From Lutispora sp. (GTDB taxonomy: Bacteria; Bacillota; Clostridia; Lutisporales; Lutisporaceae): DNA of 16,461 nucleotides. Of the stretch, positions 1 through 4,816 are shown piece by piece. Position numbers and translations under genes: made by a program. The notes under the pieces were generated by a model that did no database searches, had not been told where the DNA came from, and saw only the letters and a list, made by a program, of their open reading frames with translations. Position 1 is the stretch's first letter. Each line of letters starts with the position of its first letter. The stretch spans positions 1 to 16,461 of the forward strand of contig JAUQXG010000360.1 of the NCBI GenBank assembly GCA_030834765.1, written 5' to 3'.

Positions 1-54
1 AAGAGAATGGGAGATAAGCAGCAATTCAACTTTGAAACGCTAAATCGTGAGTAA
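1..54 (+). CDS. possible 3' end of an upstream gene (partial)
   Basis: Frame 1 is open from the window edge to a TAA at 52-54, giving 17 residues ending in ETLNRE. It is the longest open frame at the edge; the other two plus frames stop earlier. The hydrophilic tail is compatible with the C-terminus of a soluble protein, but it is too short to assign a family, and the window cuts off everything upstream. It could also be non-coding. Confidence 0.25.
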   Translation, partial: KRMGDKQQFNFETLNRE

Positions 55-69
55 GATAATCATAGAGAT

Positions 70-97
70 TGGACATTGAAAATTCCTTCTGTATTAT
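70..97 (+). promoter_or_regulatory. probable sigma-A promoter for the small membrane protein gene
   Basis: TGGACA at 70-75 and TATTAT at 92-97, spaced 16 bp, each match five of six consensus bases. Transcription would start near 104 and enter the large hairpin at 120-176 before reaching the RBS. Confidence 0.45.
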
Positions 98-119
98 ATT
101 ACTTAAATTTACACATGAT

Positions 120-176
120 AGATAATTTTACATATAATTGATTGTGAGATATAATTAATTATATGTAAAATTATCT
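120..176 (+). repeat. 26-bp inverted repeat (leader hairpin)
   Basis: Arms 120-139 and 157-176 are perfect 20-nt reverse complements. Pairing continues inward through 145 and 151 with two G-U wobbles, leaving a 5-nt GAGAT loop. The next bases are GTTTCGG, so there is no U-tract and it does not look like an intrinsic terminator. It ends five bases before the GGAGGAG RBS at 182-188. It may be a 5' mRNA stabilising stem, a target for a regulator, or the relic of a small palindromic element. Confidence 0.8.
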
Positions 177-191
177 GTTTCGGAGGAGCTT

Positions 192-557
192 ATGAAGAAA
201 AATATCTTTAGAGCATTGTTTCCGCTGATTTTTTTGTTTTTTATAGTACTTATTGATATGATATGCTTTGATTCAAAGTTCATCATATATTCAATGGAGA
301 ATAAGCAAGATTTTTATTTAATTCTATGTATTATAATCATCATTCTTATTTGTACTGCTTGTAATATTTATAGTATCTTATCTAATAAATCAAATGCAAT
401 TTTTAGAATAATATGTTTCGCTTTTTTAGCCTTTATGTGCACAGCCATAATTTATCTAAGCTACCGTTCAAATGAATTAGGATATGCTTTTCTTTATGTT
501 TTGTTGATACCATTTATAATTTACGATATCTATAGAACAATGATAAAGAATAAATAA
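192..557 (+). CDS. small multi-pass membrane protein, function unknown
   Basis: This encodes 121 residues of very hydrophobic sequence with about four predicted membrane helices, at roughly residues 8-26, 40-60, 70-90 and 97-114. A basic start (MKKN) and a basic end (YRTMIKNK) flank them. The ATG at 192 has a GGAGGAG RBS at 182-188. I recognise no family motif and no catalytic or metal-binding residues. It has its own probable promoter and a long hairpin leader, so it is likely monocistronic. No clear terminator follows. It is real by RBS and composition, but no function can be assigned. Confidence 0.75.
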   Translation: MKKNIFRALFPLIFLFFIVLIDMICFDSKFIIYSMENKQDFYLILCIIIIILICTACNIYSILSNKSNAIFRIICFAFLAFMCTAIIYLSYRSNELGYAFLYVLLIPFIIYDIYRTMIKNK

Positions 558-630
558 TAAATATTGTAGTTTAAGTATTTTATATAAGATAAAAATTATT
601 AATTATCAAAACCATAAAAATATAATAGCC

Positions 631-717
631 CTATACTTCATAGGTTGTCTCAGTATAATAAATGGTAACACTTCCACTGCCTGCTGTGTATTCATAAAGG
701 TTTGTGTTAATAGAATT
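631..717 (-). pseudogene. possible relic of a protein C-terminus on the minus strand
   Basis: On the minus strand, 29 codons between an in-frame TAA (720-718) and a TAG stop (633-631) read as protein-like sequence. It contains YEYTAGSGSVTIYYTE, a typical alternating beta-strand composition. There is no start codon with an RBS, and the frame is closed upstream, so it could only be a decayed fragment. The reading could be chance; I do not recognise a family. Confidence 0.25.
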
Positions 718-728
718 TTAAGCTTGGT

Positions 729-746
729 AAGTATTGTGATATACTT
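729..746. promoter_or_regulatory. inverted repeat, possible operator of the dioxygenase gene
   Basis: AAGTAT and ATACTT form a 6-bp inverted repeat separated by 6 bases, about 45 bp upstream of the dioxygenase start. The AGTAT/ATACT arms resemble half-sites used by some HxlR/DUF24 regulators, but no such regulator is encoded in this window. No convincing -35/-10 pair could be placed nearby. Confidence 0.25.
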
Positions 747-790
747 TTGAAAACAGTATGAAGATTAAATGAAAATAGGTGGTTGTTAAA

Positions 791-1558
791 ATGGAAAGAA
801 TGCCAGCTTTATTTATAGGACATGGTTCTCCTATGAATGCAATTGAAGATAACGAGTTTACAAAGAATTGGCGAAAAATTGCCTCGGAAATACCAAGACC
901 TAAAGCAATTCTTGTTATTTCAGCCCATTGGTATACCAGTGGTACTAGAATCATGGATGAGGCTCATCCAAGAATGATATATGATATGTATGGTTTTCCA
1001 AAGGAACTATACCAAGTGGATTATAAAGCTTCTGGTACTCCTGAGCTGGCACGTTTTACAAAGAATTTAATAAGCAGAGATACAATGATTGATAACAGCT
1101 GGGGCTATGACCACGGTGCATGTTCTGTTCTGCATGTGATGTATCCAAATGCAGATATTCCTGTATATCAGTTGAGTGTAGATGGAAGAGCAAATGCAGA
1201 TATTCATTTCAACACAGGAAAAGAAATAAAAAGATTAAGAGAAAACGGTGTTCTGATTTTAGGCAGTGGAAATGTAGTTCACAATCTTTCAATCATAAAT
1301 ATGAGTATGGCTGGTGGATATGATTGGGCATATGAGTTTGATAATTATATGAAAGATAAAATCACTAAGCATGATTATCAGGATGTTGTAGATTATAAGA
1401 AGGCAGGAAAATCTTCAGCATTGGCAGTAGCGACCCCAGATCACTTTTTTCCATTGCTTTATGTGTTAGGTGCAACAGATGGAAATGATGATATTTCCGT
1501 TTATAATGATTCCTGCTTAATGGGTTCTATGTCCATGACATCTTATTTATTTAAATAG
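791..1558 (+). CDS. ygiD: extradiol ring-cleavage dioxygenase, 4,5-DOPA dioxygenase type (LigB superfamily)
   Basis: This cytoplasmic 255-residue protein has the full YgiD/LigB class III dioxygenase signature. Motifs from the ATG at 791 are FIGHGSPMNAI (H11), SAHW (H46), DHGACSVL (D107-H108), GSGNVVHNL (H164) and TPDHFFPLLYVLGA (H218). H11, H46 and H164 match the non-haem metal ligands of the family, and H218 the conserved active-site histidine. Family members open catechol rings such as L-DOPA with O2; the physiological substrate in an anaerobe is unknown. I chose ATG 791 over the upstream in-frame GTG at 779 because AGGTGG at 777-782 is well spaced for 791 and the family begins just before the FIGHG strand. 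C111 stands where tryptophan is common. It is followed directly by the palindromic terminator at 1581. Confidence 0.9.
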   Translation: MERMPALFIGHGSPMNAIEDNEFTKNWRKIASEIPRPKAILVISAHWYTSGTRIMDEAHPRMIYDMYGFPKELYQVDYKASGTPELARFTKNLISRDTMIDNSWGYDHGACSVLHVMYPNADIPVYQLSVDGRANADIHFNTGKEIKRLRENGVLILGSGNVVHNLSIINMSMAGGYDWAYEFDNYMKDKITKHDYQDVVDYKKAGKSSALAVATPDHFFPLLYVLGATDGNDDISVYNDSCLMGSMSMTSYLFK

Positions 1559-1576
1559 AATTTTTAATACAAATTT

Positions 1577-1627
1577 AAAAGCACGGTATCCTGTATTGCA
1601 ATACAGGATACCGTGCCAAATATTTTT
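1577..1627. terminator. bidirectional palindromic terminator between convergent genes
   Basis: 1581-1616 is a perfect 36-bp palindrome (18+18). On the plus strand it is followed by CAAATATTTTT, a weak U-tract. On the minus strand the flank reads TTTTAAATTT directly after the stem, a better terminator tail. It would close the dioxygenase gene on one side and the small minus-strand gene (stop at 1640-1638) on the other. Confidence 0.8.
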
Positions 1628-1637
1628 GTGAAACTTT

Positions 1638-1769
1638 TTAGTTTTTATAATTTTTTTCGATTTTGCAATAGCTGCCCAATTCGCCCCGCGCATTCACGCA
1701 TAACTCATCAAAAGAAGAATATCTATTTACATTATTTAAATGAAATATTTTATTTATTAATTTTTTCAT
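1638..1769 (-). CDS. small protein of 43 residues, function unknown
   Basis: On the minus strand an ATG (1769-1767) opens a 43-codon frame ending in TAA (1640-1638). It is preceded by AGAGGTG (1782-1776) with a 6-nt spacer. The product starts MKKLINKIF, is basic and not hydrophobic enough for a membrane helix, and carries two cysteines (C24, C35) around a GC-rich stretch encoding ELCVNARGELGSYC. That stretch stands out in an otherwise very AT-rich intergenic region. Upstream lies a perfect sigma-A promoter, and the palindromic terminator follows 22 bp after the stop, so the unit is a complete monocistronic gene of about 230 nt. I recognise no family. The alternative is a small regulatory RNA whose open frame is incidental. 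Confidence 0.6.
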   Translation of the reverse strand: MKKLINKIFHLNNVNRYSSFDELCVNARGELGSYCKIEKNYKN

Positions 1770-1814
1770 CTCATACACCTCTTATAAATTTTTATATATT
1801 TAGTTTATGATTTC

Positions 1815-1843
1815 ATTATATAGAAATAATTGGTATTTGTCAA
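1815..1843 (-). promoter_or_regulatory. consensus sigma-A promoter of the small minus-strand gene
   Basis: Read on the minus strand, TTGACA (1843-1838) and TATAAT (1820-1815) are separated by exactly 17 bp, matching the consensus at all twelve positions. The predicted start near 1808 gives a 5' leader of about 39 nt before the ATG at 1769. Confidence 0.8.
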
Positions 1844-1894
1844 TAACTATTATTAATAAATTTAAAGTAAAATTCGTTTAAATAATCCAATTAA

Positions 1895-1911
1895 AATGCT
1901 ATGATAGCATT
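1895..1911. promoter_or_regulatory. inverted repeat upstream of the SPFH operon
   Basis: AATGCTA and TAGCATT are perfect 7-bp arms around a TGA centre, 38 bp upstream of the SPFH gene start. The repeat contains TATGAT (1900-1905), a possible -10 element, so a protein bound here could block the operon promoter. No good -35 and no sigma-W-type promoter could be placed. Confidence 0.35.
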
Positions 1912-1948
1912 AAACAAATAAAAATATAATTCAAAGAGAGGTAAGAGT

Positions 1949-3076
1949 ATGGGTTTGTTCAGTTTTATATCAAAACAATTTATTGAAGTGATTGAGTGGG
2001 CTGATACGTCAACTGATACTTTAGTATATCGTTTTCCCGTTGCAGATAATGAAATAAAAATGGGAGCCCAGCTAACTGTTAGGGAATCTCAAATGGCCAT
2101 ATTCGTTAATGAGGGAAAGATTGCTGACGTATTTTCTCCAGGCAGATATGAGCTTTCAACACAAAATATGCCTATTTTAACTACTTTAAAGTCATGGAAA
2201 TATGGATTCAATTCACCTTTTAAAGCAGAAGTCTATTTTATAAATACGAAGCAATTTATAGACAAAAAATGGGGAACGACAAATCCAATCATGATGAGAG
2301 ATAAAGAGTTTGGAATGATTCGACTTAGAGCTTTTGGTATATATTCTTTTAAAGCAGTGGACACAGTTAAGCTGATGAAAGAGATTTTTGGCACCAATCA
2401 GCAATATGATGTAGAAAGCATAGAAGGGCAATTGAAGAGATTCATCGTTTCAGGACTTTCAGACTTGCTAGGTGAGGCAAATATATCGGCCCTTGATCTT
2501 GCATCTAATTATGATGAATTAAGCCAAGCTGCAAAAAATAAATTCCAAAGCATGTTTGGAGATTATGGACTAGAGATTACTTCTTTTTATATAGAAAATA
2601 TAAGCTTGCCTGAAGAGGTGGAAAAGACCCTTGATAAGAGAACTTCTATGGGGATAATAGGCAATATGGGTCAATATGCTCAGTACCAAGCAGCAGAAGC
2701 CATAAGAGATGCAGCACAAAATCCAGGAGGAGTAGCAGGAGCGGGCGTAGGAATTGGTGTAGGAAGTGTCTTAGGCAGTATGATGGGACAAAACCTGTAC
2801 AAAGAACAGCAGACACCTAATACAGAAGCAAAACCTTTATTGTGCGGCAACTGTAATTCACAGATTGAGGCAGGACAAAAATTTTGCAGCAATTGTGGAA
2901 AAACAGCCGGACCTAGCTTAGTAAAATGTATTAGCTGTAAAAAAGAGATTGCAGCAAATCAAAAATTTTGTCCGGAATGTGGTTCTTCCCAAACAGTGGA
3001 AAGAAATTGTCCTAATTGTAAAACTAAAGTAGAAGCAGAAGTAAAATTTTGTCCAGAATGTGGCAATAAGATGTAG
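1949..3076 (+). CDS. ydjI: SPFH-domain protein with three C-terminal zinc ribbons (YdjI-like)
   Basis: Residues 1 to about 245 form a YdjI-type SPFH (virion-core-like) domain, with conserved stretches such as VADNEIKMGAQLTVRESQMA and EGKIADVFSPGRYEL. A Gly/Ala-rich linker (about 255-285, GAGVGIGVGSVLGSMMGQ) follows. Then come three CxxC-CxxC zinc ribbons: C299/C302/C313/C316, C327/C330/C341/C344 and C354/C357/C368/C371. SPFH proteins scaffold membrane microdomains. In Bacillus subtilis, YdjI is encoded with pspA, ydjG and ydjH and links PspA to the membrane under envelope stress; that role here is inferred by homology. The ATG at 1949 follows an AGAGAGGT RBS. The next gene starts 13 bp downstream and is surely co-transcribed. 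Confidence 0.88.
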   Translation: MGLFSFISKQFIEVIEWADTSTDTLVYRFPVADNEIKMGAQLTVRESQMAIFVNEGKIADVFSPGRYELSTQNMPILTTLKSWKYGFNSPFKAEVYFINTKQFIDKKWGTTNPIMMRDKEFGMIRLRAFGIYSFKAVDTVKLMKEIFGTNQQYDVESIEGQLKRFIVSGLSDLLGEANISALDLASNYDELSQAAKNKFQSMFGDYGLEITSFYIENISLPEEVEKTLDKRTSMGIIGNMGQYAQYQAAEAIRDAAQNPGGVAGAGVGIGVGSVLGSMMGQNLYKEQQTPNTEAKPLLCGNCNSQIEAGQKFCSNCGKTAGPSLVKCISCKKEIAANQKFCPECGSSQTVERNCPNCKTKVEAEVKFCPECGNKM

Positions 3077-3089
3077 GTGAGGGAAGCAT

Positions 3090-4205
3090 ATGGAAGAAGC
3101 ACCTTTTAGTAATATCCAGAGCAAAAAAGCTGATACTGACACATTCAAATGCCCTGCATGCGGTGGAAGTATGGAGTTTGATATAAAAACGCAACAGCTT
3201 TTATGCGGCTATTGTTCAAATAAAGTTGAAATTGAAAAGACTTCAGATGAAATTAAAGAGTATGATATAAATTCTGTAGAAGAAGGATTATCTAAAAATT
3301 GGGGAGAAAAAAAGAGAGTAATAAAATGTGAAAATTGTGGTGCTGAAACTATTTTGGCCGACAGCAGTCAAGCTCAATTTTGTGCTTTTTGTGGGTCCTC
3401 TCATATCGAAAAGCTAGAAAAGGATGCAGGTGTTGTTCCTGAAACCCTTATTCCTTTTAAAATCACAAAGCAAGGAGCTGAAGAGGGGTTTATCAAATGG
3501 ATAAAAAGTAAGTTTCTTGCTCCGAATGCTCTAAAAAAGAGCTATCAGAATAATAAACTTACAGGGGTATATTATCCATGTTTTACCTATGATTCTGATA
3601 CATATTCAAATTATACTGCACAAGCAGGCGACTATTATTATGTTACGGAGTATGTATGGGAAGAAGTAAATGGTAAAAGAAGACAAGTTCCAAAGCAGGT
3701 TAGAAAAATAAGATGGAGAAGTGTAACCGGCGATTATTCAAAATATTATAATGATGAGCTGATTAATGCTTCTAAAATGTTTGGCAATGATAAGATCAAG
3801 TCAATAGAGCCCTTTGATTTGTATGAATTGACACAATATAAACCGGAATTTTTATCAGGATTTCTTGCTGAAAAATATACTATAGGAATTAAGGAAGGCT
3901 GGGAAACGGCAAAGGGGAAAATCAGCAATAAAATAAGGGCAGAAATTACTGCTGATATTCATGCAGATGAAGTAAGGGCCCTTTTTGTTGATACGAATTA
4001 TAAGGATATAAAATTCAAACATATTTTACTGCCTTTATGGATTTCTGCATATACCTACAAAGGCAAGACCTTTAAATATCTTATAAATGGTCAGACTGGT
4101 AAAGTAAATGGAGAAGCACCGCTAAGCCCCTGGAAAATCAGTTTTTTAGTCCTAGGAATATGCTTACTGGTGACCCTGATTGTAACATTTTTTAACAACA
4201 GGTAG
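3090..4205 (+). CDS. membrane-anchored protein with two TFIIB-type zinc ribbons (YdjG-like)
   Basis: This 371-residue protein has an N-terminal zinc ribbon (C21/C24/C39/C42) and a second (C80/C83/C98/C101). A long soluble domain follows, with a tyrosine-rich stretch (about 185-235), and a single C-terminal membrane helix at about 347-367 ending NNR. Domain order and length fit the TFIIB zinc-ribbon proteins next to SPFH genes, such as YdjG of B. subtilis, which with YdjH anchors YdjI at the membrane. The zinc ribbons probably mediate protein contact rather than DNA binding (inference). The RBS is GAGGG at 3079-3083. It follows the SPFH gene by 13 bp. No YdjH (TPM domain) or PspA gene is present here. 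Confidence 0.82.
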   Translation: MEEAPFSNIQSKKADTDTFKCPACGGSMEFDIKTQQLLCGYCSNKVEIEKTSDEIKEYDINSVEEGLSKNWGEKKRVIKCENCGAETILADSSQAQFCAFCGSSHIEKLEKDAGVVPETLIPFKITKQGAEEGFIKWIKSKFLAPNALKKSYQNNKLTGVYYPCFTYDSDTYSNYTAQAGDYYYVTEYVWEEVNGKRRQVPKQVRKIRWRSVTGDYSKYYNDELINASKMFGNDKIKSIEPFDLYELTQYKPEFLSGFLAEKYTIGIKEGWETAKGKISNKIRAEITADIHADEVRALFVDTNYKDIKFKHILLPLWISAYTYKGKTFKYLINGQTGKVNGEAPLSPWKISFLVLGICLLVTLIVTFFNNR

Positions 4206-4235
4206 CCTTTATTTTTAGAATTACAAAGTAAAATA

Positions 4236-4255
4236 TATATGATATATTTCATATA
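4236..4255. repeat. short inverted repeat before the LapA-domain gene RBS
   Basis: TATATGA (4236-4242) and TCATATA (4249-4255) are perfect 7-bp arms around a 6-base loop, immediately upstream of the GGAGGT RBS at 4256-4261. It is very AT-rich and may be fortuitous. It could act as an operator or a weak leader hairpin. Confidence 0.3.
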
Positions 4256-4269
4256 GGAGGTGTAAAATT

Positions 4270-4614
4270 ATGGCTTTGAAGTTTATTATTTCTTTGATTC
4301 TGTCATTATTGGTAGCTTTTTTTGCAATTCAGAATTCCGGAAGTGTAAATATCAATGTTTTGTTCGCTACATATACCATATCCCAGGCCCTTGTAATAAT
4401 TATCAGTGCCATTGCTGGTGCTGTAGTGGTATTGTTTTTAGGTACGATTCAGCAGGTAAAGCTTAGCATGAAGCTAAAAGGTTTTTCTAAAACTATAAGC
4501 AAGCTAGAAGAAGAAAATCGGGTTTTGAAAGAAAAGGTAAATGTAATTGAGGTAAAGCCCAGTGAAAGCCTTCAAGAAGATTCTATACAAGAAATTACAA
4601 GTGAATTCCAGTAG
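4270..4614 (+). CDS. LapA-domain (DUF1049) membrane protein
   Basis: This 114-residue protein has two membrane helices (about 3-22 and 36-58) joined by a short loop containing FAIQNSGSVNINVLF, the hallmark of the LapA/DUF1049 family. A cytoplasmic coiled coil (about 66-96, KLEEENRVLKEKV) and an acidic tail follow. Named from proteobacterial lipopolysaccharide assembly, the family in Gram-positives has no defined role beyond envelope association. The start is clear from AGGAGGT at 4255-4261. It lies 64 bp after the zinc-ribbon gene with no terminator between, so it is probably read through from that operon, perhaps with its own promoter. An intrinsic terminator follows at 4640. Confidence 0.85.
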   Translation: MALKFIISLILSLLVAFFAIQNSGSVNINVLFATYTISQALVIIISAIAGAVVVLFLGTIQQVKLSMKLKGFSKTISKLEEENRVLKEKVNVIEVKPSESLQEDSIQEITSEFQ

Positions 4615-4639
4615 CCTGAATACATCTTGCTGTATATAG

Positions 4640-4676
4640 GTTCCGATTAAATATTTAATTGGAACTTTTTATTTTT
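4640..4676 (+). terminator. intrinsic terminator of the SPFH/LapA operon
   Basis: GTTCCGATTA (4640-4649) pairs with TAATTGGAAC (4656-4665), with one G-U wobble, and is followed by TTTTTATTTTT. Confidence 0.85.
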
Positions 4677-4816
4677 GCTATATGACTCGACATAATATGA
4701 CAAATTTTAATTGTATTTTATAAACATTAATAGTATTATATAGATATTAATATATAATTTGAATATTCTATCAATTAGTTCTGTTGGTTTTTCTAAAGCA
4801 GCAAGGAGGTGGAGTG

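Noticed and set aside
120..176. The leader hairpin as an intrinsic terminator of the upstream gene
   Set aside because: The stem is AT-rich and followed by GTTTCGG, with no run of U.
779..790. GTG start for the dioxygenase
   Set aside because: It lies inside the probable RBS; ATG 791 fits both RBS spacing and family alignment.
718..954. 78-codon minus-strand frame over the dioxygenase start
   Set aside because: It is mostly antisense to ygiD, has no RBS and shows no family motif; only the short segment beyond its stop looked protein-like.
1613..1810. 65-codon plus-strand frame
   Set aside because: It has no RBS, begins inside the palindromic terminator, and is antisense to the better-supported minus-strand small gene.
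1861..1948. Sigma-W-type promoter for the SPFH operon
   Set aside because: No TGAAAC plus CGT pair is found at the required spacing.
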